A stretch of 64,000 nucleotides of DNA from NCBI GenBank assembly GCA_026874595.1, contig CM049322.1, positions 23,719,400-23,783,399 on the forward strand. The letters run 5' to 3'. Made by a program: the position numbers and the translations under genes. Below the pieces are notes generated by a model, which saw nothing but the letters and a program-made list of their open reading frames with translations, made no database searches and had not been told where the DNA came from. Source of the stretch: Sipunculus nudus. Taxonomy: Eukaryota; Annelida; Sipuncula; Golfingiida; Sipunculidae. Below, one piece after another: positions 11,821 to 22,010 of the stretch. How positions within the stretch are numbered: position 1 is the first letter of the stretch; the number at the start of each line of letters is the position of its first letter.

Positions 11821-12340
11821 AAAGACTGCGTTAAGACGTTAGTTACAAAATTAGAGAGCACCCGTAGAGCGCAAACCTCCGCCAACACATGGATCCGCAT
11901 CAAGATCCATCAGACTAATCATGAAAATTATCAGCTGTTGTTTGTCCATCAGTATATTGTTCTACAAAATTTCATTGAAGAATTCATTAAAAAAATTCAT
12001 ATAGAGACAACAAGGTATCCTTGGGTAGTTTGTGCAATGTACATATGGCGGACCACTTGCTGATTTCAGGCAACCTGTAACGCATACAGTATGGCTCCAC
12101 TTTCCTTGGTTTTAACAAGTGACTAAATATTTGCTTCATTTATACATAACATATGAAAATGGCCCTGTTATTCTTCCATTTGATATGATTTTGTTATTGC
12201 GTCATCCTATTGTTCGATTATTACATCACCAACATCACTATCCGCTCACTGATAGTGAAGGTATAGAAACCCGCCTCTTACGGTTAGTTCATCCAAAGTA
12301 TATTTAAAGGTTCCTAAGGAATTCTAGGGTGTACTTTTAT
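11821..12340 (+). repeat. Probable dispersed-repeat remnant
   Basis: 'gcaaacctccgccaacacatgg' followed by ATCCGCATCAAGATCC, and later 'aaggttcctaaggaattct', resemble 3' parts of interspersed repeats I associate with marine invertebrate genomes. No second copy exists in this window, so the call rests on memory of style. Confidence 0.25.
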
Positions 12341-13990
12341 ATTTTGGTCATAATCCAAAAAATAACTTGTAAAATTTTAAGGTGGATGACAATTTTTTTT
12401 ACATATTTTGTGAAGAATAAACAACAGAAAAAAAGGACAACTTTTACTGGATTTAGTGCCAGATCCTCACTAACCCAACCCAAAGTTTTAGGAAATTCTA
12501 CCTAGTCCACCATTCACAGTGAAATGGAGTACATATTAAGAAGCAAAATAATAATAATAATAATAATAACATTGTTCATATAACCTCAGCTCTGTGCAAG
12601 CAATAGCATATCATTCGGGAGCAATTATACCTTCTGTGGAGTAGCTATTTTCATCAGTTATTTACAGACATTTATTTACAGACATTTACAGTAGATTGAG
12701 ACATGTAAAGGACATATAATCAACATTGAATGAAATGCATGTTTTGCTGCAGAATTCATTAAGGAGATTGTTTTGAAAAACAAAACAAAGGGACCTTAAA
12801 AATTTAGAATTTTAGAAAAGTCCTGTTGAAGGAAACAAACTTGAAGTTAATATCAAACCATAACAAAAAAAGTGTCATCATTAGTCATAATGTTATCGAA
12901 CGTGTTTACAGTTGTTCTTCTATCCCATCTTTAATCCCCCCCCCCCTATGGTCTATTTTTTAATCTATTTTGTTTGGTGGGCCAATTTCTTTTATACATT
13001 TATGGGAATATGAAACCGAGGCATTCAGGTTACACCAGTACAATAACAAAAACGGACAAATCTTAACAGAAACTATGGTAAAACCAATGGTAAAGTTTAA
13101 ATATAACAATGGTAAAGTAAAATGCTTGTTATTGTTGAATTCTTGTCGCTTTTTCATTATCCTTAAATTACTTGTGATGGCACAGTGGCTACATAGGCTG
13201 TTCCATCCGTCGGAGCAAGATCACTGGTACAACATTCATTTTTTTATGAAAATAGTAATCTGTAGACAATGAGTAGCACACAGCTTGTACTATCTATATA
13301 TAATGCGAATTATGAAATAAAGAATAAAGAAAAGTCTATTCTTATATTTTATAAAATCTGACTGGTTATGTCATTAAATGCAGGATATGTCGGATGCAGC
13401 AGCGGAATGTACATCTTTGATTGGAGCCCATGTTTTTTTATCATTTTTATACCAAATAACTCCAGACAAAAACTAAAGCATTTTATACCTGCTTAACTAA
13501 TGCTTGTTTTCCCTTAAATCGTGACCAACAACAATTTTGATTTATTTCACAAGCTAACAAAATGACACGTGCCTTATACAATACACAAATGCCTTGAATG
13601 TAATTAAAGGTTTTTGCATTTCTTTTTGGTTACTGTAATTTTAATAAAGGCCATAAAAACAATAACAAAATTGTTTGGGCTATAATATGAGAACCAGTAT
13701 AGAGGAAGTCAACATTAAGGTTGTTTTAACAGCACATACAAATTCCCTTTTAAGTACATTGGACTTTTCTGAAACGGCATATGCTCAAGTATCTGAGCTT
13801 AGTTCGTGTTTCTTACTGCTGGTCCAACTTACTGCTTAATGATCTCACCTAAATAATAAATTGTTAAAAAGTAGAAATAATTAAATCATTATTTGTACGT
13901 TCATTTGGCAAATGTCAAAATTTATTATTAAAACGTGTCTTGTAAAACAATATTTTGTTTAAAATGATTTTGCAAGAAAATACTATTGTG
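12341..13990. other. AT-rich spacer
   Basis: Contains an (AAT)n run near 12550-12570 and a short C run at ~12937. The 100-codon open frame at 12970-13272 shows no domain and overlaps an antisense frame, so it is likely chance. Confidence 0.4.
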
Positions 13991-14004
13991 TATGAATGCA
14001 TCAC

Positions 14005-14033
14005 ATCTCTCTCTCTCTGTCTCTCTCCTTCTC

Positions 14034-14087
<54 letters not shown>

Positions 14088-14089
14088 CA
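14005..14089. repeat. (CT)n passing into (TA)n
   Basis: Interrupted (CT)n from 14005 switches to (TA)n at ~14066. It directly abuts the left end of the hairpin element at 14092. Confidence 0.9.
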
Positions 14090-14134
14090 TATATAACCCT
14101 GAAGAAAAACAACACTGTTAATTCACAACAGTCT

Positions 14135-14163
14135 GTTTCACGTGATGCGACCCGATCATCAGG
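14135..14163 (-). ncRNA. Hammerhead-like core, left arm
   Basis: On the minus strand CTGATGA is followed 16 nt later by GAAAC. The stem II candidate is CGGG/CACG with one mismatch. It is the inverted twin of 14458-14485. Activity is unlikely as it stands. Confidence 0.3.
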
Positions 14164-14457
14164 TGAATGTGGTTAGAATGAAGCTAACGGCGTGGTTTGA
14201 AAAGCCGAGACTTTACGAGATTACGAGATTATGCTTTGTGCGATACTGATCCTATTGTCCTCGGGTGCACAATAGGATTGGTCGGGGTACACGTGCGATA
14301 CTGGAACATAACAGGGCGGGGCAAAGAGGTTATTATTGTTGCAAATTTTATATATAATACAAAGATATACTACCAGGATGCTCAATTAGCATATTGAACT
14401 GATTTCTAATAGGGTCTTGGAAGCAGCTTCCGTTAGCTTCATTCTAACCACATTCAC

Positions 14458-14485
14458 CTGATGATCGGGTCGCATCCCGTGAAAC
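14458..14485 (+). ncRNA. Hammerhead-like core, right arm
   Basis: CTGATGA (14458-14464), then a hairpin with a perfect CGGG/CCCG stem (14466-14469 with 14476-14479) and a six-base loop, then GAAAC (14481-14485). This is the order of a hammerhead catalytic core around stem II. Against it, the first stem II pair is U-U rather than G-C, and stems I and III are not convincing. Penelope-like elements and retrozymes of animals carry such ribozymes. Confidence 0.35.
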
Positions 14486-14584
14486 AGACTGTTGTAAATT
14501 AACAGTGTTGTTTTTCTTCAGAGTTATACCGCTCTGGCCTAGTCTGTAGGCCATAGAGCACTTTACATCGGAGGGTAACACTAC

Positions 14585-14587
<3 letters not shown>

Positions 14588-14643
<56 letters not shown>

Positions 14644-14657
14644 GTGTGTGTGTGTGT
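14588..14657. repeat. (TA)n then (TG)n
   Basis: (TA)n with one interruption (14588-14643) followed by (TG)n (14644-14657). It lies between the hairpin element and the next hammerhead-like motif. Confidence 0.9.
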
Positions 14658-14679
14658 AATTATACAAATAGATGGATCG

Positions 14680-14750
14680 AATTTTGTCAGACATTTTTAC
14701 TACTACGTAGTTTCGTGCAACGTGCTGCACTCATCACTGTCTGATTGATT
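14680..14750 (-). ncRNA. Second hammerhead-like motif
   Basis: On the minus strand: TGATGA (14731-14736), a perfect 5-bp stem II GTGCA/TGCAC (14726-14730 with 14715-14719), then GAAAC (14710-14714), then CTAC-GTA-GTAG as a short stem III and TA at the expected cleavage step. Downstream TGTCTGA can pair with upstream TCAGACA as stem I, but four A residues intervene. The base before TGATGA is G where the core needs C. It looks like a degenerate type I hammerhead of the small Penelope/retrozyme kind. Confidence 0.4.
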
Positions 14751-14816
14751 ATATAGCTAGGATGTTATACCATTGAGCACTCTAGCAGTTGCTAATTGCA
14801 GTAAACCATTAGATTA

Positions 14817-14820
<4 letters not shown>

Positions 14821-14866
<46 letters not shown>
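14821..14866. repeat. (TA)n
   Basis: Pure TA array between the second hammerhead-like motif and the stem-loop repeat at 14881. Confidence 0.9.
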
Positions 14867-14880
14867 TAAGTATAATGATT

Positions 14881-15032
14881 AGTGGTATAGCCGTGTTAGT
14901 CTGTAGTGGAAGTGTAGGTTTGGAGTAAGAGTGATGCCTTTTAGATAGACTAATATCAATAAACATGTTACTATCTAAAAGGCGTCACTCTTACTCTCTC
15001 TACACACACACACGTGTGTGTGTGTGTGTGTC
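14881..15032. repeat. Stem-loop repeat with (CA)n/(TG)n end
   Basis: GAGTAAGAGTGATGCCTTTT (14925-14944) pairs with its near-perfect reverse complement at ~14974-15000, forming a ~24-bp stem. It is preceded by 'tatagccgtgttagtctgta', a motif I associate with widespread animal retroelements, possibly Penelope-like (uncertain). A palindromic CACACA-CGTG-TGTG microsatellite follows (15002-15032). Confidence 0.5.
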
Positions 15033-16320
15033 TGTCATTCATTTTTACCTTAATGTATAGGAAAATTAAGTGTCTAAGAAACTACACGGGTGGGAGCTAC
15101 CTTATTGGATAGCTTAAATGACTAGAGATTACCATTGCTTTTAGACAAAATTTAACACTTATCCCCTGAAGAAAACTGTCAAGGTACATAAACATTGGCA
15201 ACAGTATGTGAATTATCTCATGCCATTTGTTCATAAGTTTGGCAAAACCATCCCTGTACACGGACTTACAATTTCCAATTCACCTGTTTCATTCATTGTT
15301 ATGGTTCTGTGTGTGAGTAAACACAGTCCACGTGTGTCTGTGTACCATAAAAAGACCATAACTAGAAGTCGTCTGTTCTTGCGCGTGCACAACTCCCAAA
15401 CAAGGAGAAATGATATGGAAGATAAAAAAAGATACACTATTGGGATGCTTGAGAAAATCTTGATTTGTAAAGTAGCGCGGTTTGGCCGCCAGGTGGCATG
15501 CGCGCTATGTTTACATTTGTACCACTGATCTCGCAAACCTAACATCACTTGTGTACAGGAGTACTCAAATGGTTTACAATGAAATATTAGCAGATACCAT
15601 CATATTTTAAGGAGAAAAACATCAAGCTATGTGTATTAAGCATTTAACATTTTATGTGTTTATCAAATATACTTGGTATGTGAATAGGTACATTTAATAT
15701 AACCAAAAAATAATTTTAGACAATCCCAAACTAGTCAGAGAACTAAGTTTGTGTGTTTAGTATGTAAATACATTCCAAAAAGAACCTTTCCTATCCTCTT
15801 GTCCCAGCTTACTTTGTTTATGTTTCGGTCAAAGTTTATTAATTTAACATTTTAAATACTATTTTAATACAAGCTGAAAGACATGTCAAAACTGAATTAA
15901 AAAAATGGCACCATGTTTTTAAGGTTTCATAGAAAGGTGAAGAACAAAAATGCATGGGGTGTCACATTTTTACAAAAAAAATTTACTCAGGACGAATTTG
16001 CTACATATGCCCCTGCACTATTTTGGGCGGTTAGCTATAAATACGTCCAGCAGGCAGTGTCCTGTAACCTAGTGGCTAAGCAATTTAGCAATATTAGTAA
16101 TGTCGTAATAGTGTAAATTAGCAGATCATCAGAAGGCTTCAGGACTTGTATTTTGTACAGAGTTTCATTCTACGAATACAAACATATACTTAAAAAGAAC
16201 GGATTTTCTATTTGATTGTGTGCTGTCACAGAGGAGGTTATGTATGTGTATGTGAAGCCCCACCCGCACATCGTATTTATAACATTTACCATTTTAAGAA
16301 AGTAAATCACGTTTCTGATG
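15033..16320. other. Unassigned spacer with a CTCF-like motif
   Basis: Open frames overlap antisense at 15208-15548 without recognisable domains. CCGCCAGGTGGCA (15486-15498) resembles the core of a CTCF site. Nothing else was identified. Confidence 0.3.
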
Positions 16321-16324
16321 TTTT

Positions 16325-16590
16325 GACAAGGTACATTATGTTCGGGTCCATAACTCCATAAAATATTACGCAATATATCCTAATTTCTTGCATGTAGATG
16401 GGAATATATATTGAGCAATATCTTTACCAAATTCGAACTAAACAGCAACAGTGATTTTGATTTTAGATGGTCTTTATTTGTAAGAACGGTTTTTATCCGA
16501 AATGGAAGTTTTCCTTTATTTCTCGAAAGGACGAAGTCGCAGTGACCGAGTTTTGGGGCAGGTAGTATATATAAAACAATGTTACATCTA
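16325..16590 (+). repeat. Third copy of the 681-bp unit (partial)
   Basis: 'acattatgttcgggtccata', 'cttgcatgta', 'tatttctcgaaaggacgaag' and 'gttacatctaa' match the end of the units at 7839-8110 and 8520-8780 in the same order. It is a dispersed copy of that family, and much of its tail is missing. Confidence 0.6.
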
Positions 16591-16749
16591 ACTGTTTACA
16601 CATATTTAATATATTAAATTATTTTATAGTTTAACAAAAGTCGTTCAAATGTAATAATTAAATATGCTTAAACGAAGGTTTATTAATTTTAGTATAAATA
16701 TTGAGTCAGTGATGTGTAGTGCATTGAGCACGCTCTTCCAGGTAACAAG

Positions 16750-16876
16750 ATGTCGGTTAGACATTCACTGCCGTCTCCCTTGGCTTTGGTAACTAGCACA
16801 GCCACGATGGACGGACCGTCGTCCCGCAGTCACCTGAGTAGTGTCTCAGTGCTATTCGATCACACGATGCCGATGG
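16750..16876 (+). CDS. Candidate first coding exon (unknown protein)
   Basis: ATG at 16750 in the context AACAAGATGT opens a 42-codon frame beginning MSVRHSLPSPLALV. It stays open to G|GTAAGTG at 16876/16877, a strong splice donor. Composition is about balanced GC with many CpGs, unlike the AT-rich surroundings. Ser/Thr-rich residues and no domain are visible. No matching downstream exon could be identified, and an antisense frame is also open (16793-16981). Chance or a transposon fragment cannot be excluded. Confidence 0.25.
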
Positions 16877-17341
16877 GTAAGTGAACCAGCGCCGGGTGAC
16901 AACCGGTTTGGAGTGAGTTTCAATCATTAACTTGCCTTGCAGGCATGGCCGCGGACAGGTGTATATTTCACATTGATTCACTGGGGAAATGACAAGACAT
17001 AAAGGTCGTCCAGAACACTTCCTGCGAGACGGGGAACACTGCCAGCGTCTGAGAACACGACACCAATTTATGATTATTTTAATTTAAACAGCACCCATAT
17101 TATACAGGATTGTAGCCTTAGCAAAGTCTGGGGGAGGTTGAGGGAGAGGTATCCCCCTCCAACGGTGTGGAAATTTGTTTAAATTACATATGATATAAAT
17201 TGGTATTTCTGTGGGAATTTTTCTTATAATATAAGCTCTGATCACAGAAACATAATTTTTAGTGATAGTCATCAGTCAAATTAAACTCCCTTGCAAATTC
17301 TGCTTACATTTTTTTTTATTTGCCTAAGAATGCTCAGATCT

Positions 17342-17343
<2 letters not shown>
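16877..17343. other. Unassigned sequence
   Basis: CpG-containing to ~17060, then AT-rich. Nothing was recognised beyond the possible intron start at 16877. Confidence 0.3.

Positions 17344-17372
<29 letters not shown>
17344..17372 (+). repeat. Poly-G run (29 G)
   Basis: Uninterrupted run of 29 G, the longest of at least ten poly-G/poly-C runs in the window. It is likely quadruplex-forming and length-unstable. Confidence 0.95.
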
Positions 17373-18731
17373 CTCGAGGCTAAGGTGCTGTTTGAAAGAC
17401 GGTATTCCTCCCGAAACCTGGTTAAGCCGCAGTACCTGGTCAAAAAGGAATTCCTTTAAGAAGGATAAAGCCAGGTTTTGTCATAACCTTTATTACGAAG
17501 AGTTGTCTCTTGTCTTGAACTACATGATTCTAAATTATACATGATTCTAACTTCCGCAGGTCACACTGTTTGTCTCTTGATTATATTTCCTCCGGGAGGC
17601 AAAGGTATTATCTGTTCCTCTATGTTTATTTTTGGTTTGTCTGTTAGCAACTTTACGCATGATGAAATGAACATATTTTTATTAAATTCCTAGAAGGGCT
17701 AGGGTAATACCTAAGAAAAAAATTAATTAAATTTTAGAGGTATCAATTAGGTCATCTATATATATTTTTTCATTCAAAGGCTTCTTATTAACTGTGACAC
17801 AGGTTCAACCAGCTTACTGATAGGAACCAGGACCAGGGCTTGCTCTGTCAGTCACCGGGGGATCCCATGTTACTGAGGCGTGGCAGTGAGTACTCACATG
17901 CATGAACGTCTATCCCGTGTTTCAGTTTCTATTTCTCGTGTAACAGCCAGAAAGAGTGATTAAACTTGTCAATATTTTTGCTCTCTTGGTGTATTAGCCC
18001 TCTGTTTTAAAATAAATTGTCTTCCCGCCAATGCTGGTTCTGTACCCTTAAAACGATAGAACACTAACACTTCTGGTGTTTGCTTATATCGGGTCATGTG
18101 GTCTTATAACGGATTATTACTAATACCCAGCTTTGTAGCAGGTTCTGTAACCTTAAGATAAAGGGCAACTGTAGACGTAGGGTGAAGAATTTTGAATCCC
18201 TAAAACCACAGGCCGTACCTACCGCATACCCTGAATGGTTCACTACGTGATTGATGGTTGCTGAAGAAGGTGGCCGTAGTAAAAGGACAGAGTAGACACC
18301 GTTAGAAGTAATAATATTGAAGGTGGCTTTATTAGATTGATGGATTCAACCTATTTAGAATTGCAAGTTTGTTTGTGATATCAAGCAAACACATTCATAG
18401 ATTAGAGATTATGACCTTCCCTTTTCTTGGTAGTCTGTCGTGTCAGACGATGACTTCTGTATGACTCCTATCTCATGTGGATTCGCATCTGGCTCTGGAG
18501 CCCTAACTGCAACAGAGGCAAGAGAAATTCTCCCTCGGATCTTCTGTCATGCTGTATCGGTGGCTTTTTTTCGAAGATATCAGTTGCCTCCTTTGCCAGA
18601 GAATGTATCAGTTTCGATGTGGGCGATGTTCACTTTCAAACAGTCTCTTAAGCACTTGTGAGGCCTCGTTTTCGTGAGCAGAAATAACCTTCAAGAAGTT
18701 GCTAAATGCGGGTGGGCGAATCCTGGTAGAC
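17373..18731. other. Left flank of the LTR retrotransposon
   Basis: Mixed sequence. A 73-codon plus-strand frame (18440-18661) and an antisense stretch over the same bases are open without a recognised domain. No repeat partner was seen. Confidence 0.3.
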
Positions 18732-19110
18732 TGACAACCAACATAAGCTGACCAAGCTTTATTCTGACATATTCCGGTTACATAAACTCAGGACATCCAC
18801 AAACCTAAGGGCATCAAAGAAACCCGCAGTTAACAGGTTCCTAAGGGCGAAATCACTAGACGTCATGTTACGGCGGGACACGACGACTTTCGTTATGTAC
18901 AGCCTTCTGCGACAAAACTGAACTAACCGCAGGAAACGTCGTCACATCGAGCTGTGAGCGGTAAAAAGGACTGTTTTACTAGAAACTCTGCCAGCGGATG
19001 ACGCTGGTTTGTAGAATTGTAACTGACACTCGGCTCCGAAACCAGGTGGCAGCACAATACAAGAAGATCTGAGGATCAGGGAATCGTCTGGACACAGCGA
19101 GACGGTCACA
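18732..19110 (-). repeat. 3' LTR
   Basis: It matches 26435-26817 over its length (blocks include 'ccaacataagctgaccaag', 'attccggttacataaact' and 'gagctgtgagcggtaaaaag'). Relative to the 5' LTR it has ~30 extra bp near 18846-18880 and lacks ~35 bp near 18908. Confidence 0.9.
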
Positions 19111-19124
19111 CACACCCCTCTCAT
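19111..19124 (-). other. Polypurine-tract-like sequence
   Basis: On the minus strand, GAGAGGGGTGTG immediately precedes the 3' LTR start (TGTGACCG). That is the expected position for the plus-strand primer of the retroelement, although the tract is interrupted by T residues. Confidence 0.5.
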
Positions 19125-19429
19125 GTCACTGTCCGGTCCTCAGAACAGAAATCAACAAAATAAAATCCTCATGAGATCGGTGGGTTTACTAGAAAGATTC
19201 AGGATGAATAGAAAGAACAAGGCTACGGTCCGGCGAGCGAATACAAATAAATTACATGCATGCGAAACACAAAGAATATACTGACATTCTTCGTCCTACC
19301 TAGATGGTCAGACTCCTTATATAATACCTCATACGTTACTTCCGAAGAGTCTAAGGGTTTCAAAACGGAACGGGGTTTCCCTGAATGGATTCCTGTGTTT
19401 ACCCGCTGTGGCCCGTTTGGGTGTATGCG

Positions 19430-19800
19430 GTTACGGACACTCGTCCTTCCTTTTTGGAGCGAATTCGTCTTGATTTACAGGAATATCTCCACTTCTCTGC
19501 TTTACCTCGATTGAGTTAACGTTATGGAAAATGATTAGATAACCATCAGATTCCTCACTATCAGACTGAGTTCTTGACTTTAGGTGAATTTCCTTGTCAT
19601 TGCGGGACAAGTGTTGTTCAGGACACTTTAATTCACTCCTGTTTAACCATTTTGTATTCTTATTACTACCATCAAGTTTTCGTACGTTGTACACATATCT
19701 ATCCTTGAATCGTGAGATAACCTCGTATACCTCCCGGTTATATGCATCTGCAATCTTTGCCAGTTCTTGTGTCCCCGCCTGAGGACATACACAAGAGCGC
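19430..19800 (-). pseudogene. Integrase C-terminal (GPY/F-like) region
   Basis: Minus-strand reading gives NREVYEVISRFKDR, then YVYNVRKLDG and KWLNRSELK, the pattern of the chromo/GPY-F-like C-terminal domain of Ty3/gypsy integrases (…Y.V…Y.V..LDG…R.EL). The open frame continues to 19431 and ends in an acidic, Lys-rich tail. Stops separate it from the catalytic core upstream. In a working element this domain helps target or stabilise integration. Confidence 0.7.
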
Positions 19801-19989
19801 CAACCTCAAATGGTGCCTCCTTTTCACTATGTCATTTTTTGTCTGATCTGAAGCTTGCTACAGTCGACTCCCGACAACTTTGTTAGCATAATTCAACTGC
19901 GCCTGATAGGCAGTAACCCATGGAACTGTTTTATCATGTCCTCCGGTAATGTTTAGGTAAATGGCAATTGGCATTCGTGGTACCCTGCC

Positions 19990-20460
19990 AAAAAGCAAAC
20001 AATACGGGTTAAGTCCAGTTTACGAATGTGGACAGGTAATGTACGCAAAAGTTAATTCTTGAGGATGGTTTGGCCAACGACGCTTATTTTCTACATCTAG
20101 AATTCTCAAGAGTTCGTGATTGGGACGATTGAAACATTCACATTGCCCGTTACCCATTAGACGATAAGGTGTCGTATGTGACTTACAGATGCCATACATG
20201 AGACATAATGCGCGAACAACTTGTCCTTCAAAAGATCGGCCATGTCACAATGAATATGTATAGGTACCCCATAATGTGCAAACCATTCCTGGCTGCGGAC
20301 GCGTGCCACGGTCGTTGCCTTTTGGTCTCGTGTCGATATTGCCACCGACCACTTCGAAAGAAATCTGTTATCACAAGGGCATTTTCCCTGCCATCTGTAG
20401 CTGGCTCGAGTTCTGTGAAATCAATGGCTATAATGTCCAAAGGTTCCCTTGCTACTATTA
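19990..20460 (-). pseudogene. Integrase catalytic-core remnant (rve)
   Basis: Two overlapping minus-strand frames give DIIAIDFTELEPATDG..NALVITDFF and then DQKATTVARV..EWFAHYGVPIHIHCD. Past a frameshift the reading continues NGQCECFN. These match the Ty3/gypsy integrase core: first catalytic Asp in the D-F stretch, second in the H-x-D block, and the N-G-x-x-E/C-x-F-N block, where the expected catalytic Glu reads Cys. Stops and frame changes separate the parts, so it is inactive. A C-x2-C-type stretch near 20540 (minus) may be the end of its zinc-binding domain. Confidence 0.85.
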
Positions 20461-20699
20461 GTAGTATTATCGCTTACTGCCAATTAGGGAGTTTTGACTC
20501 GCTCAGGGTAAGCCAAAGCACAACAGTTACACTGTGCAAACACTGTGATATATGAAAGGATATTTTGGGGCAGTAACAACTTGTTCTAACCTACTGGCTG
20601 GTCCGCTCAAGATCCTGGTTACAATTTTTATCATGAAGTCATTGAAGCACTTCTGATTTAAATTCAGCTGGCAAAACTAGTTGCTTTCAAAGTGTTTTG

Positions 20700-21235
20700 T
20701 GCCATCAAAGGGAAATCCTGATTTTCCTCTTGCTCGTGTGAGGTGTTTTCACTTTTATCCTCGTGTACTGCTTCCATGATATCGTTTCAGGCCATGCTTC
20801 ATCATCAACTAGTCTGTCGCAAGTCTAGTCCAAAGGCCTGTCTGTCTGACGGTACAGAGCATCCACATTTCCACTCCTTCTGCCTGGGCAGTAGACAATC
20901 TCAAAATCAAAATCTGCAAGATCATACACCCAACGTTGCTAATACGCGTTCAGCTTATCCTGCTTCAAAAGATGGGTAAGAGGATTGTTATCCGTCAGCA
21001 CAGTGACTGATGATAATTGGAGATTTTCTCGAAATTTCTCGGGTGATTGCTCAATTAAGGGCTAGCAGTTTTTTTTTTTTAAGAACTGAAACTGTTCATA
21101 TTCCTCTCGTGTAGGCAGAGTCCACGACACACGCTATTGCTCTCTTTTAACCGTCTTGAACCTGGTTCCATACAGCAGCTTATCCTGAAAAGGACGCATC
21201 AGTCTCAACAATGAACGGTAAGGAAAAATCAGCAA
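20700..21235 (-). pseudogene. RNase H remnant, downstream half
   Basis: Minus-strand reading gives DFSLPFIVETDASF at 21180-21230 and later VLTDNNPLTHLL, QRWVYDLADFDFEIVYCPGR and NVDAL near 20860-21010. These are the classic order of Ty3/gypsy RNase H (F.L.TDAS … TDN.PL.Y … RW…L..YDF.I.Y.PG). The domain would degrade the RNA strand during reverse transcription. The upstream edge joins the LINE insertion, and the matching left half lies beyond 22010. Confidence 0.85.
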
Positions 21236-21277
21236 ATGCCAATATCGGTGTGGTATACAAGTGCTTGTTTCACTTTA
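21234..21277. repeat. Target-site duplication of nested LINE (left copy)
   Basis: ~43 bp beginning AAATGCCAATATCGGTG and ending GTGCTTGTTTCAC. It matches 22008-22049 (…CCGGTG … AGTGCTTGTTTCACC). Divergence between the copies shows that the insertion is not recent. Confidence 0.75.
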
Positions 21278-22010
21278 ATTGCACCTAAAGATAATGATGG
21301 ACTGGATATGATAGATATCCGATCACAGTAACAAGCAACTTAATCATGTGGATTAATAGATTATTAAATTCAGATATGAATGAAGGATGGAAACAATTAA
21401 TTACAACCTGGATAACTTGACTAAATTTTTATTTACATGTAACATTAAAGCTGATGGTCTAGAGCAGTTACATTTATTCAAGAAAGTTAACTTTTTTTTT
21501 GGAAAGGAATAATACAAGACTGGTTCAAATATAATTTTTTATATACCCGAAACAACAAATGAATATCTAAATCAATTACTTTTGATAAATTCCCACATCA
21601 AAATTAATGATTCAATGTATTTTATACAAAAATGGTATGATGCATGGATTCATTATATATACCATTTGGTTAAGATGGTGAACAATACTTACTCATGGTA
21701 AACTTTCCAGAAAATAAAAAGGATCTATGGTATTGAAATACACCAGCTGACATACAGCAGTAAAATAATTAATCTCTGTAAAATAGAAAAAAAACTAAAA
21801 TTTTGGCATTGTGACTTCATTTGTGAACAATAATTTGAACAATTAAAATTTACACGGCATGATTGTGGATGTTATTTGTCTGTTTTTTAACATATGTTAG
21901 GTGATACAATGTTTATGTAGACATAGTATAATGATGTTATGTAATATATGTCATGCATGTTTATTGTTTGTACTGTACTGTAAGAGTGTTTGGTTGTGAA
22001 TAGAAAAAAA
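21278..22010 (+). mobile_element. 5'-truncated LINE fragment nested in the gypsy element
   Basis: The plus-strand reading includes DGLDMIDIRSQ at the left edge, MNEGWKQLITTW, then PETTNEYLNQLLLINSHIK and FIQKWYDAWIH, then YGIEIHQLTY. These resemble the C-terminal part of L1/Tx1-type non-LTR proteins. The same GGLDMI motif recurs in the LINE at 60.6-61.6 kb. It ends in a short A run (~22003-22010) and is flanked by a ~40-bp duplication, as expected for target-primed reverse transcription. Frames are broken. Confidence 0.75.

Larger units (their letters stand above)
14092..14529. mobile_element. ~440-bp hairpin element with ~98-bp arms
   Basis: 14092-14190 and 14430-14529 are near-perfect inverted copies (about three or four differences over ~98 bp), beginning 'ataaccctgaagaaaaaca' on the left. 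The centre carries a small extra stem (ATCCTATTGT / ACAATAGGAT at ~14249-14279). Each arm contains a hammerhead-ribozyme-like core, in opposite orientations. MITE-like structure is visible; derivation from a Penelope-like or retrozyme sequence by inverted duplication is inference. Confidence 0.7.

Noticed and set aside
12970-13272. 100-codon plus-strand ORF
   Set aside because: Antisense frame open too, AT-driven residue composition, no domain.
15208-15548. 106-codon ORF on each strand
   Set aside because: Both strands open over the same bases, no domain, no splice support.
18440-18661. 73-codon ORF beside the 3' LTR as an env-like or extra retroelement gene
   Set aside because: It lies outside the LTR and on the opposite strand, without signal peptide or membrane segment.
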